A DNA stretch of 64,000 nucleotides. Origin: Klebsiella sp. WP3-W18-ESBL-02 (GTDB lineage: Bacteria > Pseudomonadota > Gammaproteobacteria > Enterobacterales > Enterobacteriaceae). Below the pieces are notes generated by a model. The model was not told the DNA's origin. It saw only the letters and a program-made list of their open reading frames with translations, and did not search any database. Numbering within the stretch: position 1 is the stretch's first letter; every line of letters begins with the position of its first letter. The DNA is taken from the NCBI RefSeq assembly GCF_014168815.1, contig NZ_AP021972.1, positions 4,402,001 to 4,466,000 on the forward strand, written 5' to 3'. A program made the translations under genes and the position numbers. Positions 1 through 8,956 of this stretch are shown here, piece by piece.

Positions 1-1548
1 CTGAAAAACTCCGGCTACGAAAACTACTTCGTTCAGGGCGCCAACCTGCGCTTTGCCGGTAAAGATGTGTTCCTGAAATCGCACGGTTTTGACTATCTTT
101 ACGGTGCCGAAGAGCTGAAAACCACCGCCGCTGACCCGAGCTATAAAAACGACTGGGGTTATTACGACGATACCGTGCTCGACGAAGCGTGGAAGAAATT
201 CGAAGCGCTGTCCCGCGAAGGCAAGCGATTCTCACTGTTTACCCTGACCGTCGATACCCACCACCCGGACGGCTTTATCTCCCGTACCTGTAACCGTAAG
301 CGGTATGACATCAATGGCAAAGCCAACCAGTCGTTCAGCGCGGTCGCCTGTAGCCAGGAACATATCGCTGAATTTATCAATAAAATCAAAGCATCACCGT
401 GGTTTAAAGATACCATCATCGTGGTTTCCTCCGACCATCTGGCGATGAAAAATACCGCCTGGGACGCCCTCAACAAGCAGGACCGCAGCAATCTGTTCTT
501 CGTACTGCGCGGCGATAAGCCCGACGACCAGGACGTCATCGCGGTGAAGCGTAACACGATGGACAACGGCGCTACGGTGCTGGACATGCTGGGTGGCGAC
601 AACTTCATCGGGCTGGGGCGCAGTAGTCTGTCCGGAGAGTCGCTGTCGGAAGTGTTCCTCAACATGAAGGAAAAGGTGCTGGCGTGGAAGCCGGATATCA
701 TTCGCCTGTGGAATTTCCCGAAAGAGATCAAAACGTTCTCCATCGACGGCCAGAAAAATATGATTGCCTTCTCCGGCAGCCATTTCCGCCTGCCGCTGCT
801 GCTGCGCGTGTCTGACAACCGCGTTGAGCCGCTGCCGGAAAGCGAATACTCCGCTCCACTGCGCTACCAGCTGGCCGATTTCGCCCCGCGCGATAACTTT
901 GTCTGGATCGACCGTTGCTACAAGATGGCGCAGCTATGGTCGCCCAAGCTGGCTCTGTCTACCGACTGGTGCGTCTCACAGGGTCAGCTCGGCGGCGAAC
1001 AAAAAGTGCAGCACGTCGACAAAGCGGTCTGGAACGGTAAGACCGATTTTCGCGATACGGTCATCGACATGGTGCGCTACAAAGGCAACGTGGATGCGCT
1101 CAAAACCGTCGATAACGATATTCGCTATAAGGCCGACAGCTTTATCTTTAACGTCGCCGGCGCGCCGGAAGAGGTGAAAAGCTTTAGCGGCATCTCCCGC
1201 CCTGAATCCTGGGGACGCTGGTCCAACGCACAGCTCGGCGATGCGGTAAAAATTGAGTATCAGCAGCCGCTGCCAAAACGCTTCGACCTGGTTATCACCG
1301 CTAAGGCCTTTGGCCCGAACGCCGATAAGCCCATCCCGGTTCGCGTCGGCGACAGCGAGCAAATGCTCACACTCGGCCACGACGTTACCACCACCACGCT
1401 GCACTTCGAAAACCCGTCGGACGCCAGTACGCTAGTGATCGTGCCTCCTGACCCGCAGGCCACCAACGAGGGTAACATCCTCGGCCACTCGCCGCGCAAG
1501 CTCGGCATCGGGATGGTAGAAATCAAAGTGATTGCCGCAGAGGGTTAA
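1..1548 (+). CDS. opgB: Phosphoglycerol transferase I (OpgB/MdoB), 3' part
   Basis: The reading frame is open from base 1, so the start lies outside the window; 515 residues are visible, about the C-terminal two thirds of the roughly 760-residue family. OpgB is an inner-membrane enzyme of the alkaline-phosphatase/sulfatase fold that transfers phosphoglycerol from phosphatidylglycerol to osmoregulated periplasmic glucans. Visible support is the metal-site region with TLTVDTHHPDG and VVSSDHLAMKN, followed by the long C-terminal periplasmic part. In E. coli opgB lies beside the lgo genes and tsr; here a pilus region has come between them. A GC-rich hairpin follows the stop. Identity is confident from overall sequence recognition. 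Confidence 0.95.
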   Translation: MKNSGYENYFVQGANLRFAGKDVFLKSHGFDYLYGAEELKTTAADPSYKNDWGYYDDTVLDEAWKKFEALSREGKRFSLFTLTVDTHHPDGFISRTCNRKRYDINGKANQSFSAVACSQEHIAEFINKIKASPWFKDTIIVVSSDHLAMKNTAWDALNKQDRSNLFFVLRGDKPDDQDVIAVKRNTMDNGATVLDMLGGDNFIGLGRSSLSGESLSEVFLNMKEKVLAWKPDIIRLWNFPKEIKTFSIDGQKNMIAFSGSHFRLPLLLRVSDNRVEPLPESEYSAPLRYQLADFAPRDNFVWIDRCYKMAQLWSPKLALSTDWCVSQGQLGGEQKVQHVDKAVWNGKTDFRDTVIDMVRYKGNVDALKTVDNDIRYKADSFIFNVAGAPEEVKSFSGISRPESWGRWSNAQLGDAVKIEYQQPLPKRFDLVITAKAFGPNADKPIPVRVGDSEQMLTLGHDVTTTTLHFENPSDASTLVIVPPDPQATNEGNILGHSPRKLGIGMVEIKVIAAEG

Positions 1549-1562
1549 CGCCGGATGCACAC

Positions 1563-1586
1563 GGGGGGCATATCGCCCCCCTTCTC
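1563..1586 (+). terminator. Probable rho-independent terminator after opgB
   Basis: GGGGGGC at 1563-1569 pairs perfectly with GCCCCCC at 1575-1581 around a five-base loop, 14 bases after the opgB stop. The following T tract is short and interrupted (cttctcg), so termination may be weak. From 1590 to 1742 the sequence is very AT-rich and probably contains the promoter of the next gene; no clear -35/-10 pair stands out. Confidence 0.5.
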
Positions 1587-1742
1587 GCCGCCCACTTTTG
1601 TAAAAATAAAAATCTATACAAAAATTATAAATCAGATTAAAACACTATATAAATTCAATTTGTATTTATAAATATACCAGTAAAAGCAAATTATTTAGCA
1701 TTTATCAACACACAAAACTTTGGTAAATGTTGCTGCGTCATT

Positions 1743-2378
1743 ATGCTCACTGGTTATAAATTCGAATCTATCCGCGTCTTAGATAACGAGAACATCGTTG
1801 CCTGGGAAGTGCTTTCCACCGCCTCTTCTCAGATTAACCTCGAGCTTTTTTTCAACAGCATGGCGCTCGACGCCCGGGTCGCCCTTTTCTTCGCGCAACT
1901 TGCGCACGTGGTCAATCCCCCCGCATCCGGAAAATATTATCTGAACGCCAGCGCAGACGTTCTGCTGACGCCTGATTTTTTACAACGCCTTGGCGAAGAA
2001 CCTGATGCAGCACAGCGCATCGCCATTGAGTTAACCGATCTCGACCAGCTCATGCTGCTCACGCCCGCCGACGGCAGGCGCCTGCGCGCACTCATCGACG
2101 CCCTGCGCAGCATGGGTTTTGCCGTTTGGGCTGACGACGTTCATCACGACATTCTGCCCTGCCTGGTTAAACAGGATTACCGCTTTTCGGGTGCCAAGAT
2201 TGATAAGCACGCTTTCTGGACAGGCCGCCAGTGCAAAGAGCCCTTTCTCGAGCTGGCCCAGGGCTGCAAGAAAATTGCCGACGAGGTCCTTGTTGAAGGT
2301 ATCGAAACGATTGCTGACTACCAATTAGCCTGTGATTCTCACGCTAATTATGGTCAGGGCTTTTTGTGGAATAAGTAA
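1743..2378 (+). CDS. EAL-domain protein (c-di-GMP phosphodiesterase-like)
   Basis: This 211-residue protein is a stand-alone EAL domain without GGDEF, sensor or membrane segments. The EAL signature reads EVL near residue 22. Other recognisable family motifs are YLNAS, IELTD, a DD pair in WADDVH, KID, VEGIET and GQGFLW. Most catalytic residues therefore seem present, but the usual DDFGTG loop is altered and the domain is short, as in non-canonical regulatory EAL proteins such as YdiV and FimK. It could cleave c-di-GMP locally or act as a protein-binding regulator. It ends 5 bases before a LuxR-type gene, suggesting co-transcription, and precedes a pilus operon, a common setting for c-di-GMP control. 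Activity is uncertain. Confidence 0.8.
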   Translation: MLTGYKFESIRVLDNENIVAWEVLSTASSQINLELFFNSMALDARVALFFAQLAHVVNPPASGKYYLNASADVLLTPDFLQRLGEEPDAAQRIAIELTDLDQLMLLTPADGRRLRALIDALRSMGFAVWADDVHHDILPCLVKQDYRFSGAKIDKHAFWTGRQCKEPFLELAQGCKKIADEVLVEGIETIADYQLACDSHANYGQGFLWNK

Positions 2379-2383
2379 CCAAT

Positions 2384-2917
2384 ATGTCTGCACCGTATGA
2401 GCTGGTTGTTCTTAGTCAAAACTATTTCCTGTGGATGGGATTAAAGCATTCCGTTCCCTATATGATTAACCCGTACCCTGCGCTGCACTGGTTTAATGAA
2501 AAAACCAATAACAACGTATTCCAGCTGCGTGAAAAGATCCTGCGCAATAATAGCGACAGTAAATGGCTGATTATCACCGAAGATTATCGAGTACCAGAAG
2601 TACAGCAGATTTTACCGCCGGATCGCGCCTGCGTATTCAGCGATAAGCTGTCGATAAAGCAGCTCACCCAGCAGCTTAAACAGCCTGAGTTCCGCCGCAC
2701 GCCGCATAAAGAAACGCCGCTTACACATTCAGAGATCCATATTTGTTTATTGATAATTATGGGTTTTTCTCCCAACGCTATCGCCGGGATGCTGCATAAA
2801 TCGCCTAAGACGATTTATACACACCGTCGTAACGCAATGGCAAAGTTTCACTGCAATACGCTTGCAGAATTGCACCGAAAAATACGCAATATCGACAATC
2901 GTTCGCTTTATCAGTAA
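2384..2917 (+). CDS. LuxR-type helix-turn-helix regulator
   Basis: The 177-residue protein has a C-terminal LuxR/FixJ helix-turn-helix at about residues 108-165, with the core LTHSEIHICLLIIMGFSPNA followed by KSPKTIYTHR. The N-terminal half lacks the aspartate pocket of a response-regulator receiver. This resembles the RcsA, BglJ and YjjQ group of phosphorylation-independent regulators, which often act with RcsB. It sits directly after the EAL gene and upstream of the pilus operon on the same strand, so control of pilus expression is a reasonable inference. The 233 bases that follow hold no gene and probably contain the pilus promoter. Confidence 0.8.
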   Translation: MSAPYELVVLSQNYFLWMGLKHSVPYMINPYPALHWFNEKTNNNVFQLREKILRNNSDSKWLIITEDYRVPEVQQILPPDRACVFSDKLSIKQLTQQLKQPEFRRTPHKETPLTHSEIHICLLIIMGFSPNAIAGMLHKSPKTIYTHRRNAMAKFHCNTLAELHRKIRNIDNRSLYQ

Positions 2918-3150
2918 TAACCAAAGGTAACAATATGCCCAACAAAGTAAAATATTACCGTATTGTCGCCTTCGAGAAATAGATGAGAAACGCGCAATGA
3001 ACATTTTCATCACATTGTTAGGAATAGGCTGAGATTTAGCAAATAAAGATATCCTTATTTGTTAAGCCGAATTTATCCTCTGCCGCTGACCATCCCAGAC
3101 CATACCCGTTAATGAGATCACGATATCTATTCATCTACTGGAGCTCACTT

Positions 3151-3645
3151 ATGAAAAGGATGCCTGTCGTCATTTTCAGCTTGTTGTGTGTATTTCATCA
3201 AACCGCGCTGGCCGATAGTACGGCAACGACGACCATGCACGTTTCGCTGGAAGTCCTGAAGTCCTGCACGCTACAGGCCAGCGATCTGAATTTCTCCCGC
3301 CACGGTTCTGACGAGTCCAGTGAGATTAACGCAAGCACCCAACTGAGCGTGCTGTGCACCAACGGCACGCCGTTTGCTCTGTCAGCGGCCAGCAGTGATG
3401 GCGACAGCGACGGCACTTTCTGGCTTAAACCCGAAGACAGCAGCATCGGCGCGCAGAATATCGCCTATAAGCTCTATGCGGACGAAAGCAAGAAAACGCC
3501 GGTCAACGCCAGCGGCGGTATAGAAGGCACCGGCACCGGCCAGGCGCAGTCTGAAACAATTGTTGGCGTCATTGAGGCGGGGGCGCTGACCAACGCCAAA
3601 GCGGGCCTGTACAGCGACGACGTTACGCTGAATCTGGTGTACTGA
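3151..3645 (+). CDS. Spore coat U domain pilin (Csu-type major subunit)
   Basis: This 164-residue secreted protein has a signal peptide ending near HQTALA and one spore coat U (SCPU) domain with paired cysteines (KSCTL and VLCTN), ending in the typical beta-strand DDVTLNLVY. An upstream in-frame ATG exists at 3112, but the ATG at 3151 gives a standard signal peptide and has GGAG eight bases upstream. SCPU pilins are the subunits of archaic chaperone-usher pili such as Acinetobacter Csu. Chaperone, usher and a two-domain tip protein follow almost without gaps, so this is the first gene of a pilus operon and probably the shaft subunit. Confidence 0.88.
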   Translation: MKRMPVVIFSLLCVFHQTALADSTATTTMHVSLEVLKSCTLQASDLNFSRHGSDESSEINASTQLSVLCTNGTPFALSAASSDGDSDGTFWLKPEDSSIGAQNIAYKLYADESKKTPVNASGGIEGTGTGQAQSETIVGVIEAGALTNAKAGLYSDDVTLNLVY

Positions 3646-3646
3646 C

Positions 3647-4402
3647 ATGCGCAGAACTGCCCTCTTTGCCCTATGCTGGCTTGCCGTCGTACTGCTGTTC
3701 GCCCGTTGCGCCATGGGCGCGACGCTGCAGGTGGCACCGGTTATGCTTAACCTTTCCACCGCCCAACGCGCCGGCGCGCTGTACCTGACCAACACCGGCA
3801 GTCAGCCGATTCATGCGCAGATCCGCGTTTATCACTGGACGCAGGCGCAGGGCAAAGACGTGCTCACGCTGACCGATGATGTGGTCAGCAGCCCGGCGGT
3901 GACCGCTCTGCTGCCGGGCCAGCAGCAGCTGGTGCGCATTGTGGTTCTCAACCCCAGCGAGCGCCCTCAGGAACAAAGTTTCCGCCTGCTGGTCGATGAA
4001 CTGCCCGGCGGTCATCAGACCGGCACCGAGCAAAACGGCGTCCACTTTCTACTGCGCTACTCCATTCCCCTCTTTATCGCCGCCGGGCAGCCAGGCAGTA
4101 AAAACGAGGCTGACCAGCTTATCTGTTCACAGCAAAACGCCGATATCTGGTGCAAGAACCGGGGAACCACCCACGTCCGGCTCAGCAACGTTCAGGCGCT
4201 CAACGAACGCGGTCAGGTGGCAGAAAACCTCTCCGGCCTCGCGGGCTATGTCCTTGCGGGGCAGCAATTTAAGCTGCCGTTTAAACGCGGAAATCGTTCT
4301 TTGCTCTCCTCCCTGCGCGCGTATCTGAATGAACATACCCAAGCCAGCCTGCTTAACCTGCATCCTGCTGCTGTGGCTACTGGCAATGAAGCTCCACGCT
4401 GA
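3647..4402 (+). CDS. Periplasmic pilus chaperone (Csu-type)
   Basis: The 251-residue protein has a signal peptide ending near CAMGA and then the two immunoglobulin-like domains of PapD-family chaperones. Family features include the subunit-binding edge strand LYLTNTGSQPIHAQIRVY and the conserved LPGQQQLVRIVV stretch. It would bind SCPU subunits in the periplasm by donor-strand complementation and deliver them to the usher. It starts one base after the pilin stop and its 3' end overlaps the usher start, so the genes are translationally linked. Confidence 0.88.
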   Translation: MRRTALFALCWLAVVLLFARCAMGATLQVAPVMLNLSTAQRAGALYLTNTGSQPIHAQIRVYHWTQAQGKDVLTLTDDVVSSPAVTALLPGQQQLVRIVVLNPSERPQEQSFRLLVDELPGGHQTGTEQNGVHFLLRYSIPLFIAAGQPGSKNEADQLICSQQNADIWCKNRGTTHVRLSNVQALNERGQVAENLSGLAGYVLAGQQFKLPFKRGNRSLLSSLRAYLNEHTQASLLNLHPAAVATGNEAPR

Positions 4403-6602
4403 GCCGCCGACCCCAAACACCCAGTACCTGTCCGTGACCGTAAACCACTACACCTACGATGGTTTGTGGGCCGTTCACGTGACGGGTAATGGGCTGTGGA
4501 TAGCCGCTGCCGATGCGCAGAAGCTGGGCATTGCGCCAGAATCGTCGGCGAAGGGATGGCTCAATCTTTCGGCTATCGAGGGCCTTGAAGCCCACTTCGA
4601 CAGCCTGCAACAGCAGCTGTCTCTCACCCTGCCTGAGCATGGGTTAACGCACGTTCAGCATCTGGAGAGCCGGCCGCGTCGCAGCGCGCAGTCTCTGCAA
4701 CAGGCGCAGGAGATGGGCAACCTGACGCTGGACTATTCACTCTACGCCAGCGATCAGGCTGGGCAGCAGCAAACCAGCCTGCAAAGTCAGCTGCAAACTT
4801 CCGGCTGGCTGCCGGGGCAAATCAGCAGCACCATGAACAGCCGCTTTCTGCGTGGGCAGAGCGAAAATGGCGCCAGCCACACTCGCCTGATGACCACCTG
4901 GCAGCGCGATCTGCCGCAAAGCCTGACCAGCGTGGCGCTGGGCGACAATATCACCACCGGCGTGAGCTGGAGCAGACAGGTGCGTTTTGCTGGCCTGCAC
5001 CTGGCGCGCAATTTCCAGCTCGACCCGCAGCTAAACACTGCACCGCGCGCCCAGTTCAGCGATAGCGTGGCGCTGCCGTCGACGGTTGATTTATACATTG
5101 ACGGTCTGCAGCAAAGCCACCAGCAGGTCAAACCGGGCGGCTACATTCTGGATACGCTGCCCACCGTTACCGGCAGCGGTCAGGCGCAGGTCGTGATCAC
5201 CGATATTAACGGCCAGCGGCGAGAAGTGACGCTGGATTTATATGGTGCGCCGGAAATGCTGGCGCAGGGCGTGAGCAGCAGCTCGCTGGATATCGGCTGG
5301 TTACGCCAACACTACGCCGAACGTTCCAACGACTATGCCGCCTCCCCCTTGCTCGACGCCGGATGGCGCTACGGTCTGAGCAACAGCCTGACCGTAAGCG
5401 CGCACAGCGAACAGCATCGCCGGGCACACAACATCGGCATCGCCAGCGACTGGCTGATCTCACCGGCGGCTGGCATTGTCAGCGGCCACGCGGCTGCCAG
5501 CCAGAGCACGCAGGGTGACGGTATAAAATGGGGCATGGGATACCAGTGGAACGCGCGCGGGTTCAGTTTTTCCACCAGCACCAGCCGTAGCAGCAGTGAA
5601 TGGGCAGATATCGCCCGCGTCAGCGGCAGCCAGCCGATCGCGCGCAACGATAACCTGTGGATCAGCCAGAGCGTTTCCGGCTGGGGCACGTTCGGCGCGG
5701 GCTGGGTTCGCCAGGATGGCGCTCGCTACCTGAACATCAGCGGGTCAAAGTCCTTCCCGCATCGGGTATCAGCCACGCTAGGGTTCACCCATGCGCTCAG
5801 TAGCGGAGACAAAATCGTCCAGCTCATGTTCTCAATTCCGCTTGGCAACCGGGATTCGCTATCGCTACAGGCAGGTAGCCAATCGTCACGCTGGGATTAT
5901 CGCCACCAGCCTGACTATCAACTGGGCGGCTGGTCGTGGCAGGTGAGTCAGAATACGGGCAGCACCCGTCAGGATCATGCGGATGCCGGCTATCTGGGGA
6001 GCTACGGTGAATGGCACGCCGGATTCGACCGCGACCAAAGCAGCACCAGCCGATACCTCAGCGGAGAAGGCTCGCTCATGTTGCTGGAAAGTCACCCCTA
6101 TGCGCTGCGCTATAACCGCCAGGGGATCGCGCTGGTCTCTACCGACGGCATCGGCAATATCCCCATTGCCGTCGAAAATCGCCCGGCGGGCAGCACCGAC
6201 GAACATGGCTATTTGCTGCTGACAGATTTACCGCGCTATCACAATGCCAAAATCTCGCTCGATCCGTTAAGCCTGCCGCCGGAAATCGCGACGCCCATCG
6301 TCGAGATGCACGCCCGCCCGGGTCTGAGCACGGCGGTGAAGGTCGATTTCCAGGTGCATCGCGCGCGCACCCTCTCAGCCCGAATTCTCGACCGTGGCCG
6401 CCAGCCGCTGCCGGTGGGCAGCGGCGTCAGCTACTCTGGCGGCGAATCTATCATCGGACGCGACGGGTTTATCTGGCTGGAGAACCCGCCGATGCCGGGT
6501 GCGTTACACATTCAGATGCCCACCGGCGGCTGTACCGTCAATCTGCCCGCCGCCGCATCTGACGCCGCGACGCTTAACCTCGGAACCTTACTGTGCCAGT
6601 AA
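4329..6602 (+). CDS. Outer-membrane fimbrial usher (Csu-type)
   Basis: The 757-residue protein is an outer-membrane usher of the FimD/PapC superfamily, on the short side as expected for archaic systems. It has a signal peptide (about residues 1-24), an N-terminal chaperone-binding domain, a long beta-barrel region with alternating Ser/Thr-rich strands, a plug-like segment (VDLYIDGLQQSHQQVKPGGY) and C-terminal beta domains ending with a paired cysteine (GGCTVNL and LLCQ). The start is placed at 4329 because the in-frame ATG at 4386 would remove the signal peptide; this gives an unusual 74-base overlap with the chaperone gene. It would assemble and export the pilus. Confidence 0.88.
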   Translation: MNIPKPACLTCILLLWLLAMKLHAEPPTPNTQYLSVTVNHYTYDGLWAVHVTGNGLWIAAADAQKLGIAPESSAKGWLNLSAIEGLEAHFDSLQQQLSLTLPEHGLTHVQHLESRPRRSAQSLQQAQEMGNLTLDYSLYASDQAGQQQTSLQSQLQTSGWLPGQISSTMNSRFLRGQSENGASHTRLMTTWQRDLPQSLTSVALGDNITTGVSWSRQVRFAGLHLARNFQLDPQLNTAPRAQFSDSVALPSTVDLYIDGLQQSHQQVKPGGYILDTLPTVTGSGQAQVVITDINGQRREVTLDLYGAPEMLAQGVSSSSLDIGWLRQHYAERSNDYAASPLLDAGWRYGLSNSLTVSAHSEQHRRAHNIGIASDWLISPAAGIVSGHAAASQSTQGDGIKWGMGYQWNARGFSFSTSTSRSSSEWADIARVSGSQPIARNDNLWISQSVSGWGTFGAGWVRQDGARYLNISGSKSFPHRVSATLGFTHALSSGDKIVQLMFSIPLGNRDSLSLQAGSQSSRWDYRHQPDYQLGGWSWQVSQNTGSTRQDHADAGYLGSYGEWHAGFDRDQSSTSRYLSGEGSLMLLESHPYALRYNRQGIALVSTDGIGNIPIAVENRPAGSTDEHGYLLLTDLPRYHNAKISLDPLSLPPEIATPIVEMHARPGLSTAVKVDFQVHRARTLSARILDRGRQPLPVGSGVSYSGGESIIGRDGFIWLENPPMPGALHIQMPTGGCTVNLPAAASDAATLNLGTLLCQ

Positions 6603-7561
6603 AATCACCCATCTTCTTGCTGCTCCTGCTGGCATGTGCGTTGCTTTCGCGTCCTGCCGTTGCCGCCAGCTGCTGGATAACTCAGGGAGCATCGACCGTA
6701 TTCGGTACGCTGGTCGCGGGTAACACCAGCTCGACGCAGACCAGCGTCAAATTCAGCTGCTACGCGGATTATGGTGAAACGCGCTACTTCAACGTTTGCC
6801 TCAGTAGCCTGGAAAGCGCCCCTTTCAAAATGACCTCTAACGGCGATAACGAAGGGAAACAGTACACCATGCTGTTTCGCCTGTTCAGCGCGCTGGATAA
6901 CAGCCAGGAACTGACCTCCCTCGGCGCGGGGCGTGCGCTGCAAACCGCGCTGACGATAGGCGGCAACCTGACGTCCGGCGGCAGCTTTCCGCTGCTGGCG
7001 ACCATTCCTTCCGGGCAAAACGACCTGCCGGTTCGCAGCTACTTCAACTACACTTTGGGACTCAAGCTGACCTGGAACAGCGCCACGCAAAAAGAGGCGC
7101 TGACCAGCTGCCAGGACGGCGCGTCGCAGGGGCTGGCAACGGATTTATCGTCCAACGCCAGCGCAACGCTGTCCGACAGCTGTTTTATTCAGAGCGTCAC
7201 CCCGCTCGATTTTGGCATCGTCGGCAGCACGGCGCTGACCGGACAGCTCACCTCCACGGCGACCCTTCGCGCGCGCTGCCCGGTGGGAACACGCTACACA
7301 TTAGGCATCAGCGACGGTGCGCATGCCTCAGGAAGCCAGCGCCAGATGTGTAACGACCGGCAGCAGTGCCTGCAATATGCGCTTTGGCAAGACGCCTCCG
7401 CCACCGTTCCCTGGGGCGATCGGTCAGCAAGCAATACGATGGAGGTGACTCATCCCGATGGAAACGTGCAGTCTATTATCGTTTATGGCACGGTTCCGCC
7501 GCAAACGCTCTCCGGCACGGGGGCGTTTAGCGACGATGTTGTCATCACGCTCACTTATTAA
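6593..7561 (+). CDS. Two-domain spore coat U pilus tip adhesin (CsuE-like)
   Basis: The 322-residue protein starts with GTG and overlaps the usher by 10 bases. A signal peptide ending near RPAVAA is followed by two SCPU-like domains, about residues 25-170 and 195-322, each with cysteine pairs; the second ends in the classic DDVVITLTY strand. In Acinetobacter Csu, the two-domain CsuE is the tip adhesin that binds hydrophobic surfaces through its N-terminal domain. The position as last structural gene of the operon supports the same role. No obvious terminator follows; the next gene starts 111 bases on. Confidence 0.85.
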   Translation: MPVKSPIFLLLLLACALLSRPAVAASCWITQGASTVFGTLVAGNTSSTQTSVKFSCYADYGETRYFNVCLSSLESAPFKMTSNGDNEGKQYTMLFRLFSALDNSQELTSLGAGRALQTALTIGGNLTSGGSFPLLATIPSGQNDLPVRSYFNYTLGLKLTWNSATQKEALTSCQDGASQGLATDLSSNASATLSDSCFIQSVTPLDFGIVGSTALTGQLTSTATLRARCPVGTRYTLGISDGAHASGSQRQMCNDRQQCLQYALWQDASATVPWGDRSASNTMEVTHPDGNVQSIIVYGTVPPQTLSGTGAFSDDVVITLTY

Positions 7562-7672
7562 TCTATATTTTGCGCGGCTTGGATCAATGTTACCGATAAC
7601 AATTCACGCTACAGTTGCCCTTCTCGCATCTGATACCTCTTTTATTTCCGCTCCGGATCGCCGACAAAAACC

Positions 7673-8437
7673 ATGAAATATCTGCTGGCAGACGCCATCG
7701 TGTATGACAACGAGGATGGTTCACTCACCCTACACAGTGAAGGCTCCGAAAGCCAGACGCTGACCTGCACCGCGCAAACCATTCTGAACCTGCTGATCGC
7801 CCACCACGGCATGGTGGTCGAACGCGAGGTTTTTTTACAACAGGTGTGGGACGATCGCGGACTGCGCGGCTCGAGCAATTCGCTCAACCAATACATCAGC
7901 ATTCTGCGTAAACTGCTGGCGGGCCTGGTGCCAGAGCGCCTGTTTATCGTCACCGTACCGAAAGTCGGATTTATGCTGAGCGCGGATATTGCCATCGTAC
8001 CGCTCGGCGAACCGGAACCTGCACCGGTGGCCGTTCCCGCGCCTGCGCAGGCGCCAATTGTCGTCAAGCCCGCAGGACGCCAGAAACGGAACTGGATTGA
8101 CGGCGTGCTCACCGCCGCGGTACTCGTATTCTGCGCCGCCGCGCTGATCTGGAACGCACAGCGCCAGCAGTTTACTCCCCACCTGCTGACGCACATCGGT
8201 AGCTGCCCGGTCTATACGCTGACGCCGCTTTCCGATGTTTTCACCGAGCGAGCAAAGCGCCTGGTCATGCAAATAAAAGAGGCCGGAACGTTCACCTGCT
8301 TGCCCAGCGCCATTTTTTATTTTCATCCCCAGGACCCGGTATTTTACGGCGATAAAGGTCGTCTGGTACTGAGCCAGTGTTCCCAGTTCCGCGGCAAGGC
8401 CAGCTCCTGTCAGACGCTGTTTTTTTACGAGTGGTAG
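7673..8437 (+). CDS. MarT/CadC/ToxR-like membrane transcription regulator
   Basis: This 254-residue protein has an N-terminal winged-helix DNA-binding domain (about residues 10-105, OmpR/ToxR type, with LRGSSNSLNQYISILRKLL as recognition region). A proline/alanine-rich linker follows, then a transmembrane helix at about 143-162 and a periplasmic tail with several cysteines. Such proteins bind DNA while anchored in the inner membrane and sense periplasmic signals. The next gene, three bases away, is FidL-like, reproducing the marT-fidL arrangement of Salmonella pathogenicity island 3, where MarT activates the adhesin gene misL. Here the adhesin target could be the adjacent pilus; that is inference. 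Confidence 0.82.
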   Translation: MKYLLADAIVYDNEDGSLTLHSEGSESQTLTCTAQTILNLLIAHHGMVVEREVFLQQVWDDRGLRGSSNSLNQYISILRKLLAGLVPERLFIVTVPKVGFMLSADIAIVPLGEPEPAPVAVPAPAQAPIVVKPAGRQKRNWIDGVLTAAVLVFCAAALIWNAQRQQFTPHLLTHIGSCPVYTLTPLSDVFTERAKRLVMQIKEAGTFTCLPSAIFYFHPQDPVFYGDKGRLVLSQCSQFRGKASSCQTLFFYEW

Positions 8438-8440
8438 AGA

Positions 8441-8917
8441 GTGAAACAGAAAAAAAGACTCCTTTGCGTCATTGCCCTGAATGCCCTGTTGATCCTGGGC
8501 ACCCTGCTGTGGATTGACCAGAGCACGCGTCTTTCCATGACCTGCCAGGGCAGCCTGACCTACAAAGACAGCCACCAGGATAATCATTTCACCTTCGAAG
8601 GCATGGTGGTCATGCACTTCACGCCGGACGGCACGGGCTATTTCAACGTCAACGGCGACGTCGTGACTAACGGCCAGAACTGGAAAGTCTCGCGCCAGGA
8701 GAGCTTTGACTGGCAGCACGTACATGAAATGTTTTACCAGCTGCACATTAAACAGGTCGAAAAATTTGGCCATGACAATGTCCCGGCAGGCATTTTTGAA
8801 CAATACGCGCTCGGCATCACCTCCGGGCAAAAGCGGCTGCTGAACATTCGCAAAACTCCGGACGACGCCATCGTTATCAGCAATTTCTATTCACCGATTC
8901 TGGTGTGCACCCGTTAA
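8441..8917 (+). CDS. FidL-like single-pass membrane protein
   Basis: The 158-residue protein begins with GTG three bases after the upstream regulator stop. It has a charged N-terminus (KQKKR), one membrane helix at about residues 9-27 and a periplasmic remainder with conserved cysteines near its beginning (SMTCQG) and at its end (LVCTR). FidL-like proteins accompany MarT-type ToxR-like regulators; function is not established. By analogy with the ToxR-ToxS pair it may stabilise or gate the periplasmic domain of its partner. The tight spacing suggests translational coupling. Confidence 0.75.
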   Translation: MKQKKRLLCVIALNALLILGTLLWIDQSTRLSMTCQGSLTYKDSHQDNHFTFEGMVVMHFTPDGTGYFNVNGDVVTNGQNWKVSRQESFDWQHVHEMFYQLHIKQVEKFGHDNVPAGIFEQYALGITSGQKRLLNIRKTPDDAIVISNFYSPILVCTR

Positions 8918-8956
8918 CCGTCGCATCGGTATGAGCGCGCAGGCTATACTCGGCCG

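Noticed and set aside
7835..8830. A 331-codon minus-strand frame spanning the MarT- and FidL-like genes
   Set aside because: It covers two well-supported plus-strand genes and has no recognisable domain or ribosome site.
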